Shown piece after piece: positions 52,825 through 61,670 of a DNA stretch of 61,670 nt (position 1 is its first letter; each line of letters starts with the position of its first letter). Below the pieces are notes generated by a model. That model was given only the letters and a program-made list of their open reading frames with translations, was not told the origin of the DNA and ran no database searches. A program made the position numbers and the translations under genes. The stretch spans positions 1 to 61,670 of the forward strand of contig JAJCZJ010000041.1 in assembly GCA_029262455.1 (NCBI GenBank), given 5' to 3'. This stretch comes from Deltaproteobacteria bacterium (GTDB lineage: Bacteria > Desulfobacterota > Binatia > HRBIN30 > CADEER01).

Positions 52825-52895
52825 GAGCGACTCGGTTGGGATGTTCGGACCCCGGTTCGCTGAAGAACCGGGGTCGCAAATAGTGAAGTCGAGAT

Positions 52896-53630
52896 TTAGG
52901 AAGCTTCGCGCAGATTACCTGAGTGCAGGCCGCATTCCTTCTGCGTCGCTTCTTCCCACCACCAGCGCCCTGCGCGTTCGTGCTCGCCCGGACCGACAGG
53001 ACGTGTGCACGGCTCGCAACCGATCGAGATGAAGCCCTGATCGTGTAGCTCGTTGTACGGGACCTCGTTCTGCCGAATGTAGTCCCAGACTTGCTGTGAA
53101 GTCCAATTGGCGAGCGGGTTGAATTTGATGAGTGGCGAGTCAGGCGATCCGAAGGTCGCATCGTTTTGAACGACGGGGACTTCGGCGCGCGTTCCCGGAC
53201 TCTGATCCTTGCGTTGGCCGGTGATCCAGGCGTCGAGTGGCTTCAGCGCTCGCGTCAGTGGCTCGACCTTACGAATGCCGCAGCACTCCTTGTGACCGTC
53301 CCTACGGAACGAAAACAGGCCTTTGCTCTTGACCAGATCTTCGACCGCTCCGGGCGCTGGAAAGAAGACTTCGACGTCGATCTTGTAGTGCTCTCGCACC
53401 TTGTCCAAAAGCCGGTAGGTTTCTGGGTGTAGCCGCCCTGTGTCGAGCGAGAATACCCGGAAATCTCCGCCGATCTTGTGGGCCATATCGACCAGCACGA
53501 CGTCCTCGGCTCCGCTGAAGGAGATCGCGAGGTTGGAATACTCGGTGAGCGCCAGACGGATGATGTCAGACGGATCCTTTGCGGCGTTTTCTTTCGCCAC
53601 GGCCTCGAGATTCTGCAGGTTCAAAGCCAT
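52896..53630 (-). CDS. cysH: APS/PAPS reductase, 4Fe-4S adenylylsulfate reductase type
   Basis: A 244-aa enzyme of assimilatory sulfate reduction to sulfite. It has the PP-loop-type start [15 protein letters not shown] and [18 protein letters not shown]. The two cysteine pairs ECCGIRK and GCEPCTR coordinate a 4Fe-4S cluster, which marks adenylylsulfate (APS) reductases rather than E. coli-type PAPS reductases. The nucleophilic Cys is near the C-terminus in [10 protein letters not shown]. Electrons should come from a thioredoxin-like protein such as its neighbour. ATG is preceded by AAAGGAAC. Confidence 0.93.
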   Translation of the reverse strand: MALNLQNLEAVAKENAAKDPSDIIRLALTEYSNLAISFSGAEDVVLVDMAHKIGGDFRVFSLDTGRLHPETYRLLDKVREHYKIDVEVFFPAPGAVEDLVKSKGLFSFRRDGHKECCGIRKVEPLTRALKPLDAWITGQRKDQSPGTRAEVPVVQNDATFGSPDSPLIKFNPLANWTSQQVWDYIRQNEVPYNELHDQGFISIGCEPCTRPVGPGEHERAGRWWWEEATQKECGLHSGNLREAS

Positions 53631-53865
53631 TTTTGGGGTTCCTTTCGGGGCTGAATTCGGTCTCTTTGGACGCCTTCAGGCAATCGCACACACCTATCAG
53701 TCAGCGGCGCCGGGTTCAATATGACGGTTTGTGTCAGGCTGTGGAGCATGTTTAGGAGGCCCTTGGGCGTTGTTTTGTAGCGTTCGGTTTTGGGGTTTGT
53801 CGGATCGATTGCCGCGTATGCCGCCGCATCGACGGTTTTCAGCCCGCCGGTTCGAAGGAACCGTA

Positions 53866-54780
53866 TCAGCCGAGACTGTCGCGAAGTGCGCTCGCGGATG
53901 CTGCGTCGGAGACGTTGTGGCGCGCCGGACTTCGTTCGATGCGTCGGATTAGGCCGGTCAGGACCTTCCCCGGTCCAATTTCGACGAAGCAATCGACTCC
54001 CGATTCGGACACCATGTTGGCGACCGTCTCGGTCCAACGGACCGAGCCAGTGACCTGGCGTTTCAAGCCGTCGCGGATTGCCTCCGCAGTGGCGACTTTT
54101 GTTGCGTCGATATTGTTGTAGAGGGGTACCGTCGGGTCGTGGATGTCGATTGCGTCGAGGTCGGCGGCTAGCCTTTCTGCCGCCGGTTGCATGAGTCGAG
54201 AATGAAACGGTGCACTGACAGCGAGCGGGCGGCTCTTTCCGCCGGCCTTCTCAGCGACTGCGAGAGTCGCGTCGTGTTCGCCGGCGATGACGATGTTGCC
54301 GGGGGCGTTGTAGTTGGCGATGTCGACGCTGCCGTCCTGGCCGTCGATCGCGGCCCGGATGGCTTCCTCGTCGACGCCGAGGATCGCGACCATGGCTCCA
54401 GCACCTTCGGGGACGGCCTCTTGCATGTAGCGGCCGCGCTTGTGCACGAGACCGATGGCGTCCGCGAAGTCCAGTGCGCCGGCGGCGACCAGGGCTGAGT
54501 ATTCACCGAGGCTGTGTCCGGCGACCACGGCGGGTTGAAGGCCGAGTGCACGGTGTAGCGCGATGCTGGTGAGAAGAATCGCTGGCTGCGTGTGTTCGGT
54601 GCGGCGCAACTCTTCTTCGGGCCCCTCGATAATGATCTTGGAGAGCGAGTAGCCGAGGGTGCTGTCGGCGAGTGCGAAGAGTTCCCTCGTTTCCTCGGAC
54701 GAGGCATGCAGATCGGCCGCCATGCCGACCGCCTGCGATCCCTGGCCTGGGTAGACGAAGGCTACCCGATCGAGACTCAT
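53866..54780 (-). CDS. fabD: Malonyl-CoA:ACP transacylase FabD
   Basis: A 304-aa enzyme that transfers malonate to acyl carrier protein for fatty-acid synthesis. Key motifs: VYPGQGSQAVGM, AGHSLGEYSALVAAGAL with the catalytic Ser, GAMVAILGVD, NYNAPGNIVIAG, APFHSRLM with the catalytic His, and VEIGPGKVLTGLIRR. Length matches the family. It lies alone 58 bp after the aldolase gene; no other fab genes are in the window. Confidence 0.96.
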   Translation of the reverse strand: MSLDRVAFVYPGQGSQAVGMAADLHASSEETRELFALADSTLGYSLSKIIIEGPEEELRRTEHTQPAILLTSIALHRALGLQPAVVAGHSLGEYSALVAAGALDFADAIGLVHKRGRYMQEAVPEGAGAMVAILGVDEEAIRAAIDGQDGSVDIANYNAPGNIVIAGEHDATLAVAEKAGGKSRPLAVSAPFHSRLMQPAAERLAADLDAIDIHDPTVPLYNNIDATKVATAEAIRDGLKRQVTGSVRWTETVANMVSESGVDCFVEIGPGKVLTGLIRRIERSPARHNVSDAASASALRDSLG

Positions 54781-54838
54781 TCGCCGTTTCCCATGGACGC
54801 GATGCGGCGGGGAGTCTGCGAGCGGCCCGGAAGCGGTG

Positions 54839-55888
54839 TCACGCGATCGAGATCTTGTCGTCCAGGTAAACGTCCTGGATCGTGTTGAGGAGCTTGATTC
54901 CTTCGCCCATCGGACGTTGGAACGCCTTGCGTCCGGAAATCAGGCCTGTCCCGCCGGCGCGCTTGTTGATCACGGCCGTCTTGGCGGCGTCGCCGAAGTC
55001 GTTTTTGCCCGAGGCTCCGCCCGAATTGATCAGTCCCATACGTCCCATGTAACAGCCGGCGATCTGATAGCGGGTGAGGTCGATCGGGTGATCGCTGCTC
55101 AGCTCGTCGTAGACCAATTTGTGGGTCTTGGCGAAGTCGATGGCGGTGAAGCCGCCGTTGTTCTCTGGCAGCTTCTGCTTGATGATGTCGGCCTCAATGG
55201 TGACGCCGAGGTGATTGCCTTGGCTGGTGAGGTCGGCGGCGGCGTGGTAGTCCGTGCCGTCCTTCTTGAAGGCGCTGTTGCGCAGGTAGCACCACAGGAT
55301 CGTGGCCATGCCCATCTGGTGCGCCAAATGAAAAGCGGCGCTGACCTCTTGGATCTGCCGGTTCGATTCTTCTGAACCGAAGTAGATGGTTGCGCCGACC
55401 GCGGCGCAACCCATATCGGCGGCCTGTTCGACGTTCGCGAACATGATCTGGTCGAAAGTGTTCGGGTACGTCAGCAGCTCGTTGTGATTGAGCTTGAGGA
55501 TGAAGGGAATCTTGTGCGCGTACTTGCGGGCGACGGCACCGAGGACGCCGAGGGTGGATGCGACGGCGTTGCAGCCACCTTCGATGGCGAGTTGGACGAT
55601 GTTCTCGGGATCAAAGTAGGCCGGATTTGGTGCGAACGAAGCACCGGCCGTGTGCTCAATTCCCTGATCGACCGGGAGAATGGAAACGTAACCGGTGCCG
55701 CCCAGGCGACCGCCGTCGAATATCGATTGTAGATTGCGCAGCACAGGAATAGGCCGATCGCTGGCGGCCATGACCCGTTCGATGAAATCCGGTCCCGGAA
55801 GACTGAGCAGCGACTTGTCGATCGTCTTGCATGTGTGCCCGAGTAGGCTGTCAGCCTGGTCCCCAAGAAGATCCGTGATAGAGCTCAT
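54839..55888 (-). CDS. fbaB: Class I fructose-bisphosphate aldolase (FbaB/DhnA family)
   Basis: A 349-aa enzyme of glycolysis/gluconeogenesis. Signatures include [55 protein letters not shown], and the C-terminal [21 protein letters not shown] with the lysine-rich active-site region typical of archaeal-type class I aldolases. Met at 55888 is chosen because GGAGGACAGA precedes it; the frame extends upstream but through the promoter region. Translated on the minus strand ahead of fabD. Confidence 0.95.
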   Translation of the reverse strand: MSSITDLLGDQADSLLGHTCKTIDKSLLSLPGPDFIERVMAASDRPIPVLRNLQSIFDGGRLGGTGYVSILPVDQGIEHTAGASFAPNPAYFDPENIVQLAIEGGCNAVASTLGVLGAVARKYAHKIPFILKLNHNELLTYPNTFDQIMFANVEQAADMGCAAVGATIYFGSEESNRQIQEVSAAFHLAHQMGMATILWCYLRNSAFKKDGTDYHAAADLTSQGNHLGVTIEADIIKQKLPENNGGFTAIDFAKTHKLVYDELSSDHPIDLTRYQIAGCYMGRMGLINSGGASGKNDFGDAAKTAVINKRAGGTGLISGRKAFQRPMGEGIKLLNTIQDVYLDDKISIA

Positions 55889-55923
55889 TCTGTCCTCCGA
55901 AGTGTAATACGCGAAACGTTTCA

Positions 55924-55937
55924 GGGAGCGAGCTCCC
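55924..55937. promoter_or_regulatory. Near-perfect palindrome upstream of fbaB
   Basis: GGGAGC-GA-GCTCCC lies 36 bp upstream of the fbaB start, between it and tRNA-Leu. It is a possible operator or 5' UTR hairpin. Confidence 0.3.
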
Positions 55938-56052
55938 GTTCCTACCCAATCGAGTTTCGTATGATGATTCGTCACCCGGAGCAACAAGAGGGGCATCTCG
56001 CCGCGGGACGTGTTGCGGTGACCGCCGGACGGCTGCTACAGCTCTGGCCCGG

Positions 56053-56138
<86 letters not shown>

Positions 56139-56345
56139 TTATTGGGCCGATAGCGGGGCAACCTGCCGGGTCTCGAGTCCTGATTTGCGAGCTTGAATGG
56201 GTTTCTAGCCACTTCTGAGCAAGAAACTGCCTTGGGGTGGAGGGGACCTCACGGATGCTCCTTCCGTGGGTGTTTAGGTCTGCGGAGTAGGTCGGCTGGT
56301 AGTCGAGACAATGCCTGAGAAGCGACTAACCCGGAAGCGCGGATC

Positions 56346-58313
56346 ATGAAACTACAGTGGGTTTGGCGGCTAGCTCTCTTGGCCTGTTTGATCGGCCTGG
56401 CCTACGGCGGAAGTCTGCGCAACGACTTCGTCCATGACGACACCATGTTTATGGAAGATCCGCGGGTGCAGAGCCTCGGGGAGATGCAGCGGCTGCTGTG
56501 GGAGCCGCGCTGGGGCTTCGACGGAGACCGCGATTCAGGGCGCATCTACCAGTACTACCGTCCTCTGGAGCCGTTGCCGTATGTCGCGTCGCATTTTGTC
56601 GGGCAAGGTCGGCCGGAGGTGAGCCACCTGCTCAGCCTCGCATTTCATCTCCTCAACGCGTTGTTGGTCTTGGCGTTGCTGCGGCGCTCGATCGGCGCTG
56701 GATGGGCAAGCGCGTGGGGTGCGGCGCTGTTCGCGGTTCATCCCGCCTACTCGGAGGCGGTTCTCTGGCCAGCCGCACTCGGTGGACTTGGGGTATTCGC
56801 CTGCACATGGACTGTGTTCCACCTCAATGTCGGCCCGCCTTGGCGGTGGTGGGCCTGGCCTGTTTCAGCGCTGCTCTACTTCGGGGCGTTATTGTTCAAG
56901 GAGACCGGTGTCCTGGCGCCCGCCTTTGTCTTGCTGGGATGGTTTTTCCTCGATCGGCGCCAGACTTCGATCGGGTCGATATTGGGGAAGCTGTCGGCCT
57001 TTGCTCCGGCGCTCGTCACCTACGCCTTGATGCGGGACGGCGCGCTCGGCGGCGCAGTGCCGCGCCTTGATCATCTGCCCTTCACCCGAGTCGAGATGCT
57101 GTTGAATGGCTTGGCTCTGGTGCCCGACTATGTCGCGACACTGGTCTGGCCGTATCCGCTTAGTTTCCATCACGACTTCGATCCTGTTCGCAGCGCTTGG
57201 AGTATTTCCGCGGGTGTCGGTGTCGTGTGCGTCGGGCTTGCCGGCGCCGTGGTCGTGCGGACGAGTCGTTCACTGCCGGCACTTGCGTTTGGAGTTGCTG
57301 CCGCTGTGGTAGCCGCGCTGCCTTACCTCATCCTTCACAAGCCGGCGGACAATGTATTCGCTGAGCGCTACCTGTACGACCTCGGACCCGGGTTCGTTCT
57401 TTGCCTGGCGAGCCTCGTCTCTGCTGTGTCCAAACATGGCGCGCCTGCCGTCCGTGCCGGCACGATCGGAATGTGTGTCATTCTATTGCTGGTTTGCGTC
57501 GGACTCGACCGGGGCCGCACGGCTGAATGGAGCGATGAGGTCAGGCTCTTTCGTCAGACCCTCGTTGCTTCGTCGCGAGCCGAAATCATTCGGGTCAATC
57601 TCGGAGTTCGCCTATTGCGCCAGCAACGCTACAGTGAGGGGATTGCAGTGCTGGAGGAGCTCATGGCCTTCGCCCCCGATTACCGCGGAGCTGCGTACAA
57701 TCTCGGCTTACTCTATCTCGGTGCCGGTCGGGTTGAGGATGCGGTGGGCGCGTTGGAACGGGCGCGGCGCTTGGCTCCGTCCGATCAGCTGGCTCTGCTG
57801 AACCTAGCCTATGTCTACGATGTAGCCGGGCGACGTGAGGATAGTGTGGCGACCTACTTCCATCTTTTGCGGCTGGCGCCGAAGCACAGTGCGGCATGGT
57901 TCAACCTGGGGATCATCGCCCTCGAGGAGGGGCAGCAGCGGAACGTGGAGAAAGCCGTGAGTGTCGTACTGGAAACGAACCCGGACGACATCGCGGCGAA
58001 GGATCTCTTGCGGCGCAGCCGCAGCGCCCCTCCACCTCCGGACCGACTGCCGCAGGTAACGAGGCGGCGCTGTGAGTCAGCGCGCATCGAAGGCGAGGCG
58101 GGACGTTTTCGCCGGGCGATCGCGCAACTGCAAGCAGCGGCTTGGCTTGATGAGGCGGCGCCGCTCCCGCATCAGTACCTCGCGAATTTGTATGTCATGC
58201 GTGGCGACCGGAAGGCTGCTCTGGTGCACCAGGAAGAGGCCTTGAAGCTTGCGCCGAACAATGAGCTGTATCGGCGCAACCGGGATGCGTTGATGGGACA
58301 GTTGGAGAAATAG
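56346..58313 (+). CDS. TMTC-like membrane protein with C-terminal TPR repeats
   Basis: A 655-aa protein. The N-terminal half (about 1-400) has about ten membrane helices with the GT-C-like start GGSLRNDFVHDDTMFMEDPRV (Asp-Asp near residue 34) and YYRPLEPLPYVASHF, HPAYSEAVLWPAA. The C-terminal half (about 420-650) has TPR units, such as YNLGLLYLGAGRVEDAVGAL and LNLAYVYDVAGRREDSVATY. This layout is that of TMTC/DUF1736-type proteins, proposed protein O-mannosyltransferases. A mannosyl donor would tie in with ManC at 32.4 kb, but that is inference. Starts with ATG at 56346. Confidence 0.85.
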   Translation: MKLQWVWRLALLACLIGLAYGGSLRNDFVHDDTMFMEDPRVQSLGEMQRLLWEPRWGFDGDRDSGRIYQYYRPLEPLPYVASHFVGQGRPEVSHLLSLAFHLLNALLVLALLRRSIGAGWASAWGAALFAVHPAYSEAVLWPAALGGLGVFACTWTVFHLNVGPPWRWWAWPVSALLYFGALLFKETGVLAPAFVLLGWFFLDRRQTSIGSILGKLSAFAPALVTYALMRDGALGGAVPRLDHLPFTRVEMLLNGLALVPDYVATLVWPYPLSFHHDFDPVRSAWSISAGVGVVCVGLAGAVVVRTSRSLPALAFGVAAAVVAALPYLILHKPADNVFAERYLYDLGPGFVLCLASLVSAVSKHGAPAVRAGTIGMCVILLLVCVGLDRGRTAEWSDEVRLFRQTLVASSRAEIIRVNLGVRLLRQQRYSEGIAVLEELMAFAPDYRGAAYNLGLLYLGAGRVEDAVGALERARRLAPSDQLALLNLAYVYDVAGRREDSVATYFHLLRLAPKHSAAWFNLGIIALEEGQQRNVEKAVSVVLETNPDDIAAKDLLRRSRSAPPPPDRLPQVTRRRCESARIEGEAGRFRRAIAQLQAAAWLDEAAPLPHQYLANLYVMRGDRKAALVHQEEALKLAPNNELYRRNRDALMGQLEK

Positions 58314-58407
58314 TGACCCATCGACTACCTTTGCCTGCGCCGGCTCAGATGTGTACGAAGACATTCATTCACCAGCTCCTGATTCGCTGCACGTGGAGCG
58401 GTAGACG

Positions 58408-58971
58408 GTGAATCGTGACGCCGCCGATCGGATTCTCAGTGGGGTGCAGCGCCAACTCTGGGTACTCACCTCCGCTTCGGGTGAGCGGCGCGGCGGACTG
58501 ATTGCGACCTTCGTTTGTCGCGCTTCGATCGTGAAGGCGATGCCGCGGGTGTTGGTGAGTCTGTCGATTCGCCATCACAGCACGAATCTGGTGCGAGAGA
58601 GCGGCGCCTTCGCGCTCCATCTTCTGACGGATCAGGATTGTGATCTGGTGTGGCGCTTTGGTCTGGTCTCTGGGCGGGAGATCGACAAGCTCGCCGGGCT
58701 AGAAGTGCGCGGCAGTGTCACCGGCTCGCCTGTCTTGAGCCGCTCGGCGGCTTGGCTCGACTGCCGAGTCGAGACCTCGATGGATACCGGCGACCGCGAG
58801 GTGTTCCTTGCTGAAGTGGTTGAGGCCTCGGCCGGGAGCGATGTGGTTCCGCTGACGGTTGATGAGGTCCTCGCCAAGGCTCCAGCCGACAAGGTGGCTC
58901 GAATGGACGAGTTGTTTGCTCAGGACGCGGCAGTTGACAGTCGATTGATCGAAGCTTTTCGCTGCAGATAA
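58408..58971 (+). CDS. Flavin reductase-like (FMN-binding split barrel) protein
   Basis: A 187-aa protein with the flavin-reductase-like fold: VLTSASGERRGGLIATFVCRASI, PRVLVSLSIRHHSTNLV and ESGAFALHLLTDQD match the FMN-binding loops. Usual family length. It begins with GTG at 58408 in the frame. Which partner it serves is unknown. Confidence 0.88.
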   Translation: MNRDAADRILSGVQRQLWVLTSASGERRGGLIATFVCRASIVKAMPRVLVSLSIRHHSTNLVRESGAFALHLLTDQDCDLVWRFGLVSGREIDKLAGLEVRGSVTGSPVLSRSAAWLDCRVETSMDTGDREVFLAEVVEASAGSDVVPLTVDEVLAKAPADKVARMDELFAQDAAVDSRLIEAFRCR

Positions 58972-59126
58972 TTGCAGTCTCGTTGCGTTTGCTGATCGTT
59001 TGATTTGTCGCCCGGCTCGATCAGCGCGGTTCTGGCCAAGTCGAATTTGTGCCCTGGGATATTGAGTTTCGCCCCCCGCCAATCGGTTGACTCGCGCTGA
59101 CCTCATGTAGGTTCTACTCTCATCCG

Positions 59127-60356
59127 ATGTCGGGTCGCTCAGCCGCTTTTCAAGATGCCATTCTCGACGAGCGTGCGCGGTCGACGCGTACGATCAATCT
59201 GTTGCGCCTTCTGGCCGTAGTCGGCGGCTCGCTGGCGGATGCGCTTCTCGAGGGCTACCGGCAGCCCTACATTGGACCGCCGGCTGCGCTATTTGCTGCA
59301 TGGCTCGTGCTTGCGGCAGGGGTGCTTTGGCTGAGTTGGAGGTCCGACCGTTGGGCGCGCGGATCGGTGCTCTTCGTCCCGCTCGTCGACATGCCGTTGA
59401 TTCTCGCGCTTTGCATGAGCCTGGTTCGGGCTCTGCGTCAACATGGAGTGCCGGGCGATGTTCCTGGGATCGCGGTCTTGGGCGGGATGCTCTGGGTTCT
59501 GATGATTTTTTTGACCGCGGGCCTGCTCGACCGCTGGCAGAGTCATTTGACTGTGAGCGTCGCGGTGGTCTCGCAATTGGTCTTGAGTTGGTACGCCGAC
59601 CTCGACTCGGGCATGTCGGTTTTCGCGGTGTTGGGGTTGTTTTTCGCGTCGATGCTGGCGCAAGGGCAGGGATCCCGAGTCGCGCGGTTGGTGGCGACGG
59701 CAGTGCAGGAGCAGCGACACCTGGACAGGCTTCACCGCTACTTTTCGCCGCGCGTAGTAGAATATCTCGGCACCCATGTCGGCAGCGAGGGCACCGCCGC
59801 GACGCATGAGGTCACGCTGCTCTTTGCCGACTTACGCGACTTCACCTCGATGAGCGAGGGGCAGTCGGGGCACGGTATCGTGAAGATGCTGAACGAGTTC
59901 CATCAAGCCATGGTCGACACAATTTTTGAGCACGGTGGTACGCTGGATAAGTACCTTGGTGACGGGCTGATTGCGTACTTCGGCGCGCCAATGGAGCAAC
60001 TTGATCACGCCTCCCGGGCGGTGCACTGCGCGGTTGCCATGCAGTCGAGGTTGGATCAACTGAATTTGGCACGGATCGAGCGTCGGGAGCCCGCCTTGCG
60101 GATGGGGATCGGCGTCCACTCCGGCAGTGTGCTCTTGGGCGACATTGGCGCGGAACAACGTCGTGAGTTCACGGTGATTGGCCATGCGGTGAATGTAGCT
60201 TCGCGGATCGAGAGCCTGACCAAGCAGATTGGGGTAGGGGTTCTGGTGTCGGAGGCGACTTGCCGGGCTGTCGGTGGCGTTGGACTCGATGAAGTCGGTG
60301 CCTTTGAGATCCGTGGCCAGAGTGACCCAGTCCGGGTTTTCGTACCAGTCGATTGA
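59127..60356 (+). CDS. Membrane adenylate/guanylate cyclase, class III
   Basis: A 409-aa protein. The first half has about five to six transmembrane helices without a recognised sensor domain. The cyclase domain (about 228-405) begins LLFADLRDFTSMSEG, with metal Asp residues in FADLRD, KYLGDGLIAYFG (Lys substrate residue and second Asp) and HAVNVASRIESLTKQ with Asn and Arg. Lys and Asp patterns fit an adenylate cyclase more than a guanylate cyclase, but this is not certain. It makes a cyclic nucleotide second messenger at the membrane. Confidence 0.92.
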   Translation: MSGRSAAFQDAILDERARSTRTINLLRLLAVVGGSLADALLEGYRQPYIGPPAALFAAWLVLAAGVLWLSWRSDRWARGSVLFVPLVDMPLILALCMSLVRALRQHGVPGDVPGIAVLGGMLWVLMIFLTAGLLDRWQSHLTVSVAVVSQLVLSWYADLDSGMSVFAVLGLFFASMLAQGQGSRVARLVATAVQEQRHLDRLHRYFSPRVVEYLGTHVGSEGTAATHEVTLLFADLRDFTSMSEGQSGHGIVKMLNEFHQAMVDTIFEHGGTLDKYLGDGLIAYFGAPMEQLDHASRAVHCAVAMQSRLDQLNLARIERREPALRMGIGVHSGSVLLGDIGAEQRREFTVIGHAVNVASRIESLTKQIGVGVLVSEATCRAVGGVGLDEVGAFEIRGQSDPVRVFVPVD

Positions 60357-60673
60357 ATCGAGATTCGGTCGGCCCCTGTACGCGGCGACCGGACGAAGCT
60401 GCAGACCCTTGGTGATATCGAGCTCGTAGCTGTGCCGGGTGAGCGCTGTCGCTCCCGCTTTGGCACAGCGCACAGCAGCTCGGTCGTCGAGGACGAAGCA
60501 ATCGCGAGCATTGCGGACAATAAATGTCCAACGTCCGGATTTTTATGACGGCCTGGGCGTTTCTTTGGTTGCTTCGGCAGATGCGGGGCCCATCGGCACG
60601 GCAATTGCTCAGGCCTGCGGGGTGGTCTCATCAATGCGAAGTGCGTTTTCAGCCAGCCGATCGGAGAACGAGA
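60357..60673. other. Intergenic region with no gene found
   Basis: About 317 bp after the cyclase. Frames here are short shadows. The downstream gene has GGAGAACGAG before its ATG. No clear terminator or promoter was recognised. Confidence 0.5.
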
Positions 60674-61670
60674 ATGCTTTCAAAACTGCCTATGTCAATA
60701 ATGCTCAGTGCGCTTGTGTATGTGAACGCGGCGCTGGGTATGAATTCTGTCACGATCGATGTTGCCGGATCTCCTACAGCAGACGTGAGTGACTGGGCAG
60801 ACGAGGCGTGTATCGCTGACGAAGACCCTTGCGACGACTTCCCCAATCAGCAGGACGCGACGGGTGCCTGCATCGCAAGCAACTTCGGTGCGGCGATTCC
60901 GGCCGACACCGCCTATCTCCGTTTTGATTTCGACGAGACCGGACGAAACGGCAACAACACTCTCGATGGCTGCTGGTTGGTCGATGTCGATCAGAATGGG
61001 AACGTCGACCGCGCCTTGTGTTTCTCCTTGGTGGGCAACCCAGCCGATTTCGCATCGCCCGGCGTGCGATTTTTTTCCTGTGCGGATACGACTTCTACGA
61101 CCTGCGCCAATGACGTCGAGGTCTTTGGTACTTCGGCGATCTGTGCGTTGAACAGCAGCACCTCCGGCGCCGATCGGCTGCTACAGACTTGTGGCGGTGG
61201 CAACGACGCGGCGGTGGAGTGCTCGATCACACTGACCGATCTGGGTTGGACCTCGGGAAATATCGCGTTGCTGCGAAGTTGCACTTCGACAAGCGCTCAG
61301 CCGAATTCGGCCACGTTTGACTGCTTAGCCGATACGGACGGTCCGTTCGTGATCGACCCCGATACCGGCGAAAACACTTTGCCTGGTACGCCGACGCCGA
61401 CACCGACGAATACGGCGGTGCCGCCAACGAGCACACCGACGAATACGGACGTGCCGACGAATACGCCAACCAGCACACCGACGAATACGGACGTGCCAAC
61501 GAGCACCCCAACCAGCACGCCGACGAATACGGACGTGCCGACGAATACGCCAACGAGCACGCCGACGAATACGGACGTGCCGACGAATACGCCAACGAGC
61601 ACACCGACGAATACGGACGTGCCGACGAATACGCCAACCAGCACGCCGACGAATACGGACGTGCCGACGA
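60674..61670 (+). CDS. Secreted protein with Thr/Pro/Asn repeat linker, truncated by window edge
   Basis: An open frame of 332 codons with no stop before the right edge. The signal peptide is [22 protein letters not shown]. About 22-235 is a Cys-containing, Asp/Asn-rich domain ([63 protein letters not shown]) not recognised. The linker starts after GENTLPG with TPTPTPTNT and becomes a 14-residue tandem repeat [14 protein letters not shown]. The remaining part lies outside the window. Confidence 0.85.
   Translation, partial: MLSKLPMSIMLSALVYVNAALGMNSVTIDVAGSPTADVSDWADEACIADEDPCDDFPNQQDATGACIASNFGAAIPADTAYLRFDFDETGRNGNNTLDGCWLVDVDQNGNVDRALCFSLVGNPADFASPGVRFFSCADTTSTTCANDVEVFGTSAICALNSSTSGADRLLQTCGGGNDAAVECSITLTDLGWTSGNIALLRSCTSTSAQPNSATFDCLADTDGPFVIDPDTGENTLPGTPTPTPTNTAVPPTSTPTNTDVPTNTPTSTPTNTDVPTSTPTSTPTNTDVPTNTPTSTPTNTDVPTNTPTSTPTNTDVPTNTPTSTPTNTDVPT
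61390..61670. repeat. Tandem 42-bp repeats encoding [14 protein letters not shown]
   Basis: At least five 42-bp units (14 codons) run to the right edge with only third-position and a few other substitutions (AACACG/AGCACC). The antisense frame is open too and gives spurious Val/Gly or Ser/Ala-rich proteins. Confidence 0.9.

Noticed and set aside
53631-53865. SAM-type riboswitch upstream of cysH
   Set aside because: No conserved SAM riboswitch core was recognised in the 5' region; only a normal Shine-Dalgarno is seen.
61227-61644. Minus-strand Ser/Ala- and Val/Gly-rich frames at the right edge
   Set aside because: Antisense of the 42-bp Thr/Pro repeat in the truncated secreted protein.

Overview
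The window is a GC-rich bacterial chromosome segment. It combines conserved housekeeping genes, a large aerobic respiratory cluster and several very long secreted or surface proteins with Thr/Pro-rich linkers, cysteine-rich DUF4215-like repeats, beta-helices and delta-60 repeats. Sulfur, cell-wall and fatty-acid genes are of Gram-negative type (PlsB, FabD, Mpl, a SurA-like chaperone, a lipoprotein MltD). This mixture recalls deltaproteobacterial-grade lineages such as Binatota, Myxococcota or Desulfobacterota relatives. That placement is an inference from gene style; no rRNA gene is present to settle it.

Layout, left to right. 1-334: tandem 108-bp repeats running off the left edge. 0.3-11.1 kb, minus strand: mltD-like transglycosylase, phosphomannomutase/phosphoglucomutase, a small conserved protein, pdxA, a SurA-like isomerase, mfd, an XRE regulator, a 52-aa zinc-ribbon gene and a membrane protein with a pseudopilin GspG-like segment. 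11.2-17.2 kb: alpha/beta hydrolase, a CcmE-like OB-fold protein, a broken nucleotidyltransferase, a delta-60 repeat surface protein, a selenocysteine-tRNA-like element and a ferredoxin/zinc-ribbon fusion. 17.3-20.9 kb: a compact peptidoglycan-recycling cluster (LD-carboxypeptidase, serine hydrolase, Mpl). 21-29.4 kb: a 1487-aa mosaic secreted protein, a small XRE regulator with palindromes upstream, a phasin-like protein and an 860-aa Thr/Arg/Pro-rich protein with a duplicated terminal domain. 29.6-36.8 kb: two small zinc-ribbon proteins followed by five tandem intrinsic-terminator-like hairpins, then RluA-type pseudouridine synthase, a hydrolase-like protein, ManC, a GNAT acetyltransferase and PlsB.

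37-49.6 kb is the respiratory core, all on the plus strand and tightly spaced. It encodes a Rieske protein, split cytochrome b, a tiny membrane protein, a membrane-anchored octaheme cytochrome c that apparently replaces cytochrome c1/f, a cupredoxin-like protein, then cytochrome oxidase subunits II and I, heme O synthase, two different subunit III paralogs separated by a small CxxC membrane protein, subunit IV and a SCO copper chaperone. Together these form a quinol-to-oxygen branch with its assembly factors.

49.7-61.7 kb returns to mixed genes: ThrH, a beta-helix/IPT secreted protein, a thioredoxin-like protein, an APS-reductase-type CysH, FabD, class I aldolase, tRNA-Leu(UAG), a TMTC-like membrane TPR protein, a flavin reductase-like protein and a membrane adenylate/guanylate cyclase. 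The right edge cuts a further secreted protein inside its 42-bp (14-residue) Thr/Pro repeat.

The observations most worth following are the octaheme bc-type complex, the tandem terminator array, the duplicated unrecognised domain around the Thr/Arg linker, the ferredoxin/zinc-ribbon fusion, small genes of under 60 codons, and a degenerate tRNA-Sec-like element.
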